Assembly (NCBI GenBank): GCA_019694165.1
Contig: JAIBCL010000020.1
Span: 1-64,000 of the forward strand
DNA length: 64,000 nt
Reading direction: 5' to 3'
From: Verrucomicrobiaceae bacterium
GTDB taxonomy: Bacteria; Verrucomicrobiota; Verrucomicrobiia; Verrucomicrobiales; Verrucomicrobiaceae
Both the position numbers and the translations under genes were made by a program. Numbering within the stretch: the stretch's first letter is position 1; each line of letters begins with the position of its first letter. Positions 43,664 to 51,505 of the stretch are shown here, in pieces. The notes below the pieces were generated by a model. That model saw only the letters and a list, made by a program, of their open reading frames with translations, made no database searches and was not told where the DNA came from.

Positions 43664-45514
43664 ATGAATACTCCATCCGACACCAACACCTCGCTCATCG
43701 ACACCTCCAAGATGTCGGCGGGCCAGCGCGCCGCGCTCGAAATGGCGGAGGCCGCGCGTGATGAGCGCCAGAACACCGGGCTCGCCGCCGGCATCTTTTT
43801 TGGCGAACCGGACTTCGCCCCACTTCTGCCGTTCCCGAAGCAGAGCGTCGAAGATCGTGATCAAGGCGACGCGTTTCTCTCGCGACTGAAGCGCCTGCTC
43901 GATGAGCATGCCGATCCGGATGCGATCGACCGTGACGGAGAAATTCCAAACGAACTGCTTCGCCAGCTCGCCGAACTCGGCGCGTTCGGCATCAAGATTC
44001 CAATCAAGTATGGCGGCCTCGGCTTGTCGCAGACGAACTATTCTCGCGCAGCGATCCTGCTCGGCGGCGTGTGCGGCAATCTCACCGCAATGCTTTCCGC
44101 GCATCAGTCGATCGGTGCGCCGCAGCCGCTCATCCTTTTCGGCACCGAAGAGCAAAAGGAGAAATATCTTCCGCGCTGCGCGATGGGCGAGATCTCAGCC
44201 TTCGCACTCACCGAGTCTGATGTCGGCAGCGATCCCGCGCGCATGAGCACCACGGCCACGCTCGATGCTGATGGCGAGCACTACGTCATCAACGGCGAAA
44301 AGCTCTGGTGCACGAACGGCACCAAGGCCGGGCTGATCGTCGTGATGGCGAAGACGCCTACACCGCAGAAGCCAAATGCGACCACGGCTTTCATCGTGGA
44401 AACGAAGTGGCCGGGCGTCGAAGTCGTGCATCGCTGCCGCTTCATGGGACTGCGCGCGCTCTACAACGGCGTGATTCGCTTCAAAAACGTGCGGGTGCCG
44501 AAGGCGAACATCCTCGGCGGCGAAGGCAAGGGCCTTAAGGTTGCGCTCACGACGCTGAACACGGGCCGCATCACGTTGCCCGCCGCGTGCGCGGGCCTGG
44601 CGAAGCGCTGCCTCGACATCTCGACGCGCTGGGCCAGGAAGCGCGAGCAATGGGGCCAGCCCATCGGCAAACACGCTGCTATCGCCGGCAAACTCGCGCG
44701 CATGGCGGCGAACACTTTCGCCATCGAATCCACCGTCCGCTACGTCTCCGCGCTCGTGGACCGAGACAAACACGCCGATGTGCGCCTCGAAGCCGCCATT
44801 GCCAAGCTCTGGGGCAGCGAACGCGCGTGGGAGATCGTCGATGATGCGATGCAGATCCGTGGTGGTCGCGGTTACGAGACGGCTGATTCGCTTCATGAAC
44901 GCGGCGAGGCCGCAGAGCCGGTCGAGCGATTGATGCGCGACTCACGCATCAACACCATCTTCGAAGGCAGCAGCGAGATCATGCGGCTCTTCATCGCCCG
45001 CGAGGCGCTCGACCCACATCTAAAGGTTGGTGCCGCCGCTGTGAACACCTCACTGCCGCTGAAAGTCCGCGCTGCCGCCGCGATGAAAGCCGCGCGCTTC
45101 TATGCCAAGTGGTATCCGCTCAAGTGGCTGCCGCTCGGAGCCAAAACCCACGGTGCGGCGACGCATCCCGCGCTTCGCCGCGAGATGAACGCCATCGCCC
45201 GACAAAGCCGCAAACTTGCCCGCACGCTTTTCCATGCGATGGCCCTGAATGGTCCGAAGCTGGAGAAGATGCAGCTCACGCTGGGACGCTTCGTCGATAT
45301 CGGAGCCGAGCTGTTCGTGTGGTCATGCGCCGCCGCGCACGCGAGTTCGAAGCTCATCGACCTCGGCGCCAACTCCGAGGAGGGTGAGAAGCTGCTGAAA
45401 CTTGTGCGCTACTTCGGCAAGATCGCCCGCTGCCGCATCGCCGACCTGTTCCGCGCGCTGCATGCGAACGCGGACAGGGAAGGGTATGCGCTGGTGAAAG
45501 GAATGATGGAGTGA
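43664..45514 (+). CDS. Acyl-CoA dehydrogenase (long form, FadE/VLCAD-like)
   Basis: FAD-dependent enzyme of 616 residues that puts the first double bond into acyl-CoA. The FAD/substrate motif ALTESDVGSDPARM lies near 185, and MQIRGGRGYETADSLHERGE near 404 and NTIFEGSSEIMRLFIAREA near 428 are the C-terminal signatures. The extra C-terminal domain of about 160 residues is typical of the VLCAD/ACAD9 group. It completes the beta-oxidation set with the preceding ligase, thiolase and FadB-like enzymes, though a palindrome separates it from them. Confidence 0.93.
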   Translation: MNTPSDTNTSLIDTSKMSAGQRAALEMAEAARDERQNTGLAAGIFFGEPDFAPLLPFPKQSVEDRDQGDAFLSRLKRLLDEHADPDAIDRDGEIPNELLRQLAELGAFGIKIPIKYGGLGLSQTNYSRAAILLGGVCGNLTAMLSAHQSIGAPQPLILFGTEEQKEKYLPRCAMGEISAFALTESDVGSDPARMSTTATLDADGEHYVINGEKLWCTNGTKAGLIVVMAKTPTPQKPNATTAFIVETKWPGVEVVHRCRFMGLRALYNGVIRFKNVRVPKANILGGEGKGLKVALTTLNTGRITLPAACAGLAKRCLDISTRWARKREQWGQPIGKHAAIAGKLARMAANTFAIESTVRYVSALVDRDKHADVRLEAAIAKLWGSERAWEIVDDAMQIRGGRGYETADSLHERGEAAEPVERLMRDSRINTIFEGSSEIMRLFIAREALDPHLKVGAAAVNTSLPLKVRAAAAMKAARFYAKWYPLKWLPLGAKTHGAATHPALRREMNAIARQSRKLARTLFHAMALNGPKLEKMQLTLGRFVDIGAELFVWSCAAAHASSKLIDLGANSEEGEKLLKLVRYFGKIARCRIADLFRALHANADREGYALVKGMME

Positions 45515-45515
45515 T

Positions 45516-45563
45516 GCGGACACAGGTGCCCGCAACCCGCAGCATCCGGACAAGAGTGTCCGG
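45516..45563. terminator. Two adjacent hairpins between convergent acyl-CoA dehydrogenase and queD
   Basis: TGCGGACAC/GTGCCCGCA (45516-45535, one mismatch) is followed by a perfect stem CCGGACA-AGAG-TGTCCGG (45546-45563). They lie exactly between two convergent stop codons. No T run is present, but the position fits a bidirectional transcript end. Confidence 0.5.
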
Positions 45564-45564
45564 G

Positions 45565-45930
45565 TTACAGTTCCCCGCGAAACACGCACCGCGCGTTCGG
45601 TGTCTCGTGAATCACGATCTCAGCGAGGCCCGGGAGCTGAGGGGCGAGTTTGCGCCAGAGCCATGCTCCCATGTTCTCGATCGTCGGGTTCTCGAGGCCT
45701 TCGATCTCGTTGAGGTAAGCGTGATCGACCTGCTCCAGGATCGGCGCCATGGCGCGCGAGATTTCCGCGTGGTCATAGACCCAGCCGATGCGCGGATCGA
45801 CCTCGCCCTCGATGGCGACTTCCACCTTGAAGCTGTGGCCGTGCATTTTCGTGCACTTGTGGGTGCCGGGCAGGTTTGGCAGCGTCTGCGCTGCTTCAAA
45901 ACGGAAGTCTTTGACGATTCGGGCTCGCAT
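45565..45930 (-). CDS. queD: 6-carboxy-tetrahydropterin synthase (QueD) with an altered zinc site
   Basis: QueD converts 7,8-dihydroneopterin triphosphate to 6-carboxy-tetrahydropterin on the queuosine path. The 121-residue length, the catalytic cysteine in GTHKCTKMHGHSF (Cys26, His30, His32) and GWVYDHAEI, VDHAYLNEI and GLENPTIENM match. The first zinc histidine of the E. coli enzyme (FEAAH) is glutamine here (FEAAQ, residue 15). No queC, queE or queF is near. It lies 11 bp after a sulfatase gene. Confidence 0.88.
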   Translation of the reverse strand: MRARIVKDFRFEAAQTLPNLPGTHKCTKMHGHSFKVEVAIEGEVDPRIGWVYDHAEISRAMAPILEQVDHAYLNEIEGLENPTIENMGAWLWRKLAPQLPGLAEIVIHETPNARCVFRGEL

Positions 45931-45941
45931 GGCTGGATGGA

Positions 45942-48071
45942 TCAATTCTTGATACGATTGCTCGTGGCTTTTTTCGGGCGTGGATTCAGGGGCAGGACCG
46001 GCGGTGAGTCTTTTTGCGGAGGGAAGACGGTGAGCAGCATGCGCCGAATCGCGCCATCGAACGGAGTGCTGTTCGGGTAGTTTTTCGAACTGAGAATGCC
46101 GAAGCTTTGGCCCACGCGCAACCCCTCGGCGGGCTGCACGGGAAATCCGCCGCTGAATGGTGCCGCGATGGCGATCTCCCCGCCGCCGGTGGCAGAGAGC
46201 GAAATCGTGCCGTCAGTTCCGATGATGCCGCGCACATTCAGGCGGCCGGACCTGGCTGGTCCGAGGCTCGCGATGGCGGCCTTGCCTTCGAGAAACAGGC
46301 TCAATGTCGGCTGGCCGGACACGAAATGAAGGACGTAGCCTGCTTTTGAGTCGCCGTGCGCAAGCAGCGTGCTGTCAGCATCCACGGCGGAGACGAAATC
46401 GACAGTCGCGTCGATGTAAACGCCCTTGCCGCTGATCCGCGGTGAATCGGACACGGAGAGTTCGTCGCCACCCTGCAGCATGAAATCCTCTCCGCCGTCA
46501 GGCGATCTTCCGGGCGCGACTTCGGCGATGGTGCGCGAGGCGGACTTGAATTCCTTCGGGAAAAAGCTCGCGAGCTTCTGTATGACAGCCTGGTGTTCCG
46601 GCCTGCCTGCGAGGTTCGTCCACTCATGCGGATCGCTCCGATGATCGTAGAGTTCCTCGCCGCCGTCGGCATAGCGGATGTAGCGCCAGTGCTCGTCGCG
46701 TGCGGCATGGCCTGCCTTTGTACCGCCGCCCATCGTGGTGATCGCAGGTCTGGAGCGCGCGAGCGCGGGATCATTGAGCAGCGGCAGGAGCGACTCGCCA
46801 TCGAGGTGGGATGGCTTCGGCAGCAGCGCGAGGTCACAGAGCGTCGGGTAGAGATCGATCAGCGAGACGGGCTGGGAGCTGACGGAGTCCGGTCTCGTCA
46901 CGCCGGGCGCGAGTATAGTGAGGGGAACATGAGTGGCCTCCTCCCACAGCCTGCCCTTGTGCCACATCTGCTTCTGTCCGAGATACCAGCCGTGATCCGA
47001 GGTGAAGACGATCACGGTGTTCTTCGCGTGCGGTCCGGCGAGCAGCGCATCGAGCACGCGGCCGAGCATGGCATCGCAAAACGTGATGTTTGCCAGGTAG
47101 GCGCGCACGGCGTCCTTCCACAGGTCCTTTGCGACGATCTTCGCGTGGTAGTTCTCGCCGCCTTTGAGGTGGCCGCGCGCGGACTCGGGTACGTCGTCGA
47201 GATCGTCGGCCTTCACCTCGGGCAGCACGACCCGATCGAGCGGGCGCTCGTCGAAGAATTTTTCCGGCACATACCATGGCGAGTGAGGGCGGTAGAGGCC
47301 GATGGCGAGAAGGAAGGGCTTGTCCTGCGGCTGGTTCAAAAACTGCGCGGCCCATGACGTGACCTTGCCATCATCCGTTTCGTCCTCCGGAACATTGATG
47401 CCGCCCCAGTCCCAGTGCCAGATGTCGAGTCCGTTGAAGTTGCGGCCTGTGTGCACAGGCAGATCGGAAATCTGCACGCCGGCTACCGGAAACCGCTGCG
47501 ACCAGGCGGCATCACTTTCGAAGCCACGACGGCCACCATGCCAGCCGGCGAGCCGTCCGTCCGGCCCGCCGTGATTCGCGTGGAAGATCTTGCCGCCGGC
47601 CGCGGTGACGAAGCCGTTGGCGCGGAAGTGTTCCGGCAGTGTGGCCTTGCCCTGAACCTGGACCGAGCGCCGCCAGTCCTGCTCGTTTCCAAACACACCG
47701 CTCGATGATGGCAGCATCCCCGTGAGCAGGGAGGTGCGCGACGGGTTGCACAGCGCGTAGTTGCAGTGCGCATTCGTGAAACGCATGCCCATCTTCGCCA
47801 GCCGGTCCATGTTTGGCGTGCGCGCCTGCGGATGGCCGCCGAGCCAGCCCACCCAGTCATTGAGATCATCGGCGATGATGAAGAGCACGTTCGGCGCGCC
47901 CTCCGGAGCCGCGACCACGGGTCGATCTTCGACCACTTCCGCCTTCGGTGCGGTGACGGGAGCGGCAGGCTTCTTTTTTTTCACCGCCGCGATCACGGGA
48001 CTCCCCGCGAAGACGCAGACACCCCATGCAATAGCAGGCAGTGTTCGGGCAAGGAAGCGGTGGCGGATCAT
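45942..48071 (-). CDS. Secreted sulfatase (iduronate-2-sulfatase-like) with C-terminal jelly-roll domain
   Basis: ATG 48071 gives a signal peptide (MIRHRFLARTLPAIAWGVCV, on to PVIAA). The sulfatase domain starts NVLFIIADDLNDW (metal Asp pair). CNPSRTS (Cys108) is the formylglycine site, followed by LLTGMLPSS, and VIVFTSDHGWYLGQ holds further metal ligands. Residues from about 540 form a concanavalin/LamG-like domain (ISGKGVYIDATVDF). It has 709 residues. It would cleave a sulfate ester of a polysaccharide after export; the substrate is unknown. It follows the other sulfatase by 92 bp. Confidence 0.9.
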   Translation of the reverse strand: MIRHRFLARTLPAIAWGVCVFAGSPVIAAVKKKKPAAPVTAPKAEVVEDRPVVAAPEGAPNVLFIIADDLNDWVGWLGGHPQARTPNMDRLAKMGMRFTNAHCNYALCNPSRTSLLTGMLPSSSGVFGNEQDWRRSVQVQGKATLPEHFRANGFVTAAGGKIFHANHGGPDGRLAGWHGGRRGFESDAAWSQRFPVAGVQISDLPVHTGRNFNGLDIWHWDWGGINVPEDETDDGKVTSWAAQFLNQPQDKPFLLAIGLYRPHSPWYVPEKFFDERPLDRVVLPEVKADDLDDVPESARGHLKGGENYHAKIVAKDLWKDAVRAYLANITFCDAMLGRVLDALLAGPHAKNTVIVFTSDHGWYLGQKQMWHKGRLWEEATHVPLTILAPGVTRPDSVSSQPVSLIDLYPTLCDLALLPKPSHLDGESLLPLLNDPALARSRPAITTMGGGTKAGHAARDEHWRYIRYADGGEELYDHRSDPHEWTNLAGRPEHQAVIQKLASFFPKEFKSASRTIAEVAPGRSPDGGEDFMLQGGDELSVSDSPRISGKGVYIDATVDFVSAVDADSTLLAHGDSKAGYVLHFVSGQPTLSLFLEGKAAIASLGPARSGRLNVRGIIGTDGTISLSATGGGEIAIAAPFSGGFPVQPAEGLRVGQSFGILSSKNYPNSTPFDGAIRRMLLTVFPPQKDSPPVLPLNPRPKKATSNRIKN

Positions 48072-48163
48072 CTGGCCGAAAGGAGCATGGAGGCCGCGAC
48101 TTGCCAAGCGGCGACTCGGGGTGACGCACCGGCCGCTCCCGGCGCACCGCCGTGGCACCGTGC

Positions 48164-49573
48164 TCAATAGTCGCGAAACGGCCCGCGTGGCTCAGCCTCG
48201 TCCATCTCCCTGCGCCACGCGGCGAATTTGCCGCGCATCATCTTGAGCACGTCGGGCTTCTCCTTCGAGAGATCGTGCACCTCGCCGGCGTCGGTGGCCA
48301 GGTCGAACAGGCCGCCTCCCTTGTTCTTGCCCGCCGGCGCATCCACCCACTTCCAGTTTTCGAATCGTGCAGCCTTGTCGCCGCGGCGCTGCCAGAACAT
48401 TTGTTGACGCGGCGATTTCACATCGCCGCGCAGCACGGGCAGCATGTCAAAGCCGTCGAGCTTCACGCCATCGGGCGCCTTCGCGCTGGTGGCGGCGAGA
48501 ATGGTGGGCACGAGCTCGAGCGAGGTGAGAAATTCATCCGTCACCCGGCCCGCGGGTAGCTTCCCCGGCCAGCGCGCGATGAAGGGCACGCGCAGGCCGC
48601 CTTCCCACATCGACGACTTCGCGCCGCGCAGCGGAGCATTGCCACCATTGCCGCTGCCGCCGTTGTCGGAGAGAAACATCACCAGCGTGTTGCCCGCCGT
48701 CTTCGTTTCATCGAGCCGCTTCAAGAGCGCGCCGATGGCCTCGTCCATGCACGTCAGTGCGCCGCAGTAGCGCGCGAGCCGCTCGTCCTTCACCTTGCCG
48801 CGGTACATCGCGACGTACTTTTCCGGCGCCTGCACGCCTTCGGCCACTTTCTTTTCGCCCGTGGTCGTGCCTTCGCCAAAGGACGACGCGCCGTGCGGTG
48901 CATTGAACGGCAGGTAGAGGAAGAAAGGTGTCCTGCCCACATGCTCTTCCACGAAGCGCAGCGCCTCGCGTCTGAACACGTCGGTCACATACGTGCCCTT
49001 GTCCTCCTCCGTGCGCTCATTGCCGCGGAAGAGCGACGGCACGCCGTAGCGCTCATGCGTGTAGTAATCGATGCCGTTGTTCCCGTGCCCGTAAAAGAAA
49101 TCAAAGCCGCGCTGCAGCGGCAGGAAGCGCCGCGCCTGGCCCATGTCCCACTTGCCCACGATGCCGGTCGCGCAGCCCGCGGCGCGCAGCATGTCGCCGA
49201 TGGTTTTCTCCCGCACGTCGAGGCCCAGAGTCATCTCGGGCGAGACGGCGTACTCTTCCCGATCATAGCGGTGGCCGTAGTTCACCATGTCGTTGCGGAT
49301 CATGTCGTAGAGTCCGTTCCGCTGCGGATAACGGCCGGTGAGAATGCTGCCGCGCGAAGGCGTGCAGGCCGGCCAGGTGACGTAGAAGCTGGTCGCGCGC
49401 ACGCCTTCCGCGGCCAGCCGGTCGAGATTCGGCGTGATCAGCGGTTTCGCGCCGATGCACCCGAGGTCCGGCCAGCCCTGGTCATCGCTGACGATGAGCA
49501 CGACATTTGGCGGCGCGGCATGGATGGCGGCGGCGCAAAGGATGAGGAGGAAGCTGATGAGCCGGAGTTTCAT
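48164..49573 (-). CDS. Secreted sulfatase
   Basis: The signal peptide MKLRLISFLLILCAAAIHA precedes NVVLIVSDDQGWPDLG and the formylglycine motif CTPSRGS (Cys70), with ILTGRYPQRNGLY after it. GKWDMG, APHGASSF and VMFLSDNGGSGN complete the type I sulfatase site. It has 469 residues. It is the promoter-proximal gene of the sulfatase-sulfatase-queD run. Formylglycine would need an FGE elsewhere; the only SUMF1-type domain here is in a kinase fusion (53962). Confidence 0.92.
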   Translation of the reverse strand: MKLRLISFLLILCAAAIHAAPPNVVLIVSDDQGWPDLGCIGAKPLITPNLDRLAAEGVRATSFYVTWPACTPSRGSILTGRYPQRNGLYDMIRNDMVNYGHRYDREEYAVSPEMTLGLDVREKTIGDMLRAAGCATGIVGKWDMGQARRFLPLQRGFDFFYGHGNNGIDYYTHERYGVPSLFRGNERTEEDKGTYVTDVFRREALRFVEEHVGRTPFFLYLPFNAPHGASSFGEGTTTGEKKVAEGVQAPEKYVAMYRGKVKDERLARYCGALTCMDEAIGALLKRLDETKTAGNTLVMFLSDNGGSGNGGNAPLRGAKSSMWEGGLRVPFIARWPGKLPAGRVTDEFLTSLELVPTILAATSAKAPDGVKLDGFDMLPVLRGDVKSPRQQMFWQRRGDKAARFENWKWVDAPAGKNKGGGLFDLATDAGEVHDLSKEKPDVLKMMRGKFAAWRREMDEAEPRGPFRDY

Positions 49574-49729
49574 GTCCGCCTTCAACGTCGTTCCGTGCGC
49601 CAGTCCATCACGCCGATGGACGCCGGGTGGAAGCGGCATCCTTCCGGCGACAAGCGACGCGCAGCCAATGCCATCATGTGTGTCTTGCTCGTGGCGACGT
49701 TGAAGCCATCCTTTGCACCGCCCACGGCC

Positions 49730-50941
49730 ATGTCATTCCCAGCCTGCAAACACAAGAAGCACAAGAGCAAAGCGCCGCGCAAACACGGCCTGCGCTGGCT
49801 TGCGGCGGAGCCTTATCGTCTGTTCTTCTTCAGCGGCGCGGTGTGGAGCGTGATCGGCGTGTCGCTCTGGCCGCTGTTTTACGCGCACATGATCGGCTTC
49901 TATCCGTCCGTCGTGCACGCGCGGCTGATGATCGAGGCGTTCGGCGCGGCCTTTGCCGCCGGCTTTCTCGGCACGGCGGGACCGCGGATGGCGACGGCCC
50001 CGAAGTTCACGCCGCCGGAGTTGATCTGGCTTTTTGCGCTGCATCAGGCTTCCGCCGTGAGCCATCTGTGCCTGCGGCAGACGTGGGGGGATGCGCTCTT
50101 CATCGGGCTGCTCGGCTCGCTCGTGCTCTGCCTCGTGCTCCGCGTGATAAAATTCCGCAGGGACTGGCCGCCGCCGCAGATGCTCCTGGCTCTCACCGGC
50201 CTGCTCTGCGGAATCGGTGGAGCGGCGCTGTGGCTGTGGCCTGCGACGGTGAATGAGCCGCGCATCTTCCGCCTCGCGGGACTGCTGCTCTATCAGGGGC
50301 TGCTGCTGCCGCCGGTGCTAGGCATCGGCTCCTTCCTCTTCCCGCGGATGCTGGGCGGAGACTTCGGCGAGCCGAAGACGCCCGCGCAGACGCGCGTAAA
50401 GCTCGTCCGCTCCGCCGCCGCTGCGGTGCTGCTCGTCGGCAGCTTCGTGATCGAAGTGCAGGGTTTCGCCGCCGCCGGATATGCGCTGCGCGCGGCGGTC
50501 GCGGCCGGCTACCTGCTCATTGAAGTCCGCTGGAGGAAGTCGCCGGACGATGAACCCCGCGGCACTCTCACGGCGGGGCTGAAGTGGGCGTTGTGCACCG
50601 GCCTTCTGGGGCTGGTGCTCGCGCCGTTCTTCTACGGCCAGCATGTGTCGGTGGAGCACCTGTTGTACGTCGGGGGCTTCGGCCTGCTGGTGCTCATCGT
50701 CGCCAGCCGTGTGCTCTTCGGCCACAGCGGGGACCTCGACGGATTCTTCGTGCGCAGCAAGTGGACGCGCTTCCTTGTCTTTCTCGGCGTGCTCGCCGCC
50801 GTGACGCGTGCCACGCCCGCATGGGTGCCGTCCACCACCGTTTCGCATCACATCTATGCGTCCGTCACCTGGGCGCTGCTCGTCGTCTGCTGGCTCGCGT
50901 GGCACCGGCGCAGATTCATCAAACGTGACGAGGAGGGATGA
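49730..50941 (+). CDS. NnrS-like multi-pass membrane protein
   Basis: This 403-residue protein has about eleven or twelve hydrophobic segments, starting after a basic, Lys/His-rich N-terminus. PYRLFFFSGAVWSVIGVSLW and MIEAFGAAFAAGFLGTAGPR match the NnrS family of haem-and-copper membrane proteins linked to nitric oxide stress. GIGSFLFPRMLGG near 200 is also conserved. I chose ATG 49730; ATG 49676 is in frame too. The long open frame further left crosses the divergent sulfatase and is not real. A truncated haemoglobin gene starts 10 bp later. Confidence 0.85.
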   Translation: MSFPACKHKKHKSKAPRKHGLRWLAAEPYRLFFFSGAVWSVIGVSLWPLFYAHMIGFYPSVVHARLMIEAFGAAFAAGFLGTAGPRMATAPKFTPPELIWLFALHQASAVSHLCLRQTWGDALFIGLLGSLVLCLVLRVIKFRRDWPPPQMLLALTGLLCGIGGAALWLWPATVNEPRIFRLAGLLLYQGLLLPPVLGIGSFLFPRMLGGDFGEPKTPAQTRVKLVRSAAAAVLLVGSFVIEVQGFAAAGYALRAAVAAGYLLIEVRWRKSPDDEPRGTLTAGLKWALCTGLLGLVLAPFFYGQHVSVEHLLYVGGFGLLVLIVASRVLFGHSGDLDGFFVRSKWTRFLVFLGVLAAVTRATPAWVPSTTVSHHIYASVTWALLVVCWLAWHRRRFIKRDEEG

Positions 50942-50951
50942 TCACCGCACC

Positions 50952-51419
50952 ATGAACACCACAGCACCCGCGCGCGACCTCGAGGGTCGCGCTGAGATCG
51001 AGCAGCTCGTGAACCGCTTCTACACCCGCGTGCGCGCCGACGAGGTGCTCGGTTTCATCTTCGACGAGGTGGCGAAGACGAACTGGGACACGCATCTGCC
51101 GAAGATGTACGCCTTCTGGGAGACGGTGATGTTCCGCAGCGGCGGCTACACTGGCAATCCGCTGGCTGCGCATGCGAAGCTCGTGCCGCTCACGACGATG
51201 GGCCGTGCCCAGTTCGACCACTGGCTCAGTCTGTTCCGCGAGACCGTCGATGAACTCTTCACCGGTCCCAAGGCCGGGCATATCAAGAACTGCGCAGCCG
51301 ACATGGCGAACGTCATCTACGCCCGCATCAACGATGTCCCCGATCCCCGCTTTGATCCCGCGAATCTCACGCCGGAGCAGAAGGCGCGGTATGCACAGTA
51401 CCGGGCGGCTGCAGAGTGA
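50952..51419 (+). CDS. Group III truncated haemoglobin
   Basis: This 155-residue globin has the group III pattern: IEQLVNRFYTRVRADEVLGFIF near 16, MYAFWETVMF near 52 and the proximal histidine in NPLAAHAKL (His74). The FDHWLSLFRETVDELFTGPKA stretch near 92 is conserved. Pairing with an NnrS-like gene suggests NO or reactive nitrogen handling. No signal peptide is present. Confidence 0.88.
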   Translation: MNTTAPARDLEGRAEIEQLVNRFYTRVRADEVLGFIFDEVAKTNWDTHLPKMYAFWETVMFRSGGYTGNPLAAHAKLVPLTTMGRAQFDHWLSLFRETVDELFTGPKAGHIKNCAADMANVIYARINDVPDPRFDPANLTPEQKARYAQYRAAAE

Positions 51420-51435
51420 TGTGACGCCGCGTGGG

Positions 51436-51493
51436 GAAAACAAAACGGGGCCGGCTCTCGCCGACCCCGCTCGTCTGCCGGGTTTGTTTTCGT
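51436..51493. terminator. Bidirectional terminator-like structure
   Basis: GGGGCCGGC and GCCGACCCC (8/9) form a stem with a TCTC loop. The flanks AAAACAAAACGG and CGGGTTTGTTTTC add an A-rich and a T-rich arm. It lies between convergent stops at 51419 and 51506, and gives a T-containing tail on both strands. Confidence 0.6.
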
Positions 51494-51505
51494 TGTGCAC
51501 TTGGC

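Noticed and set aside
48893-49729. 279-codon N-terminal extension of the NnrS-like protein
   Set aside because: It lies wholly opposite the sulfatase gene and has no hydrophobic pattern; the membrane protein starts at 49730 or 49676.
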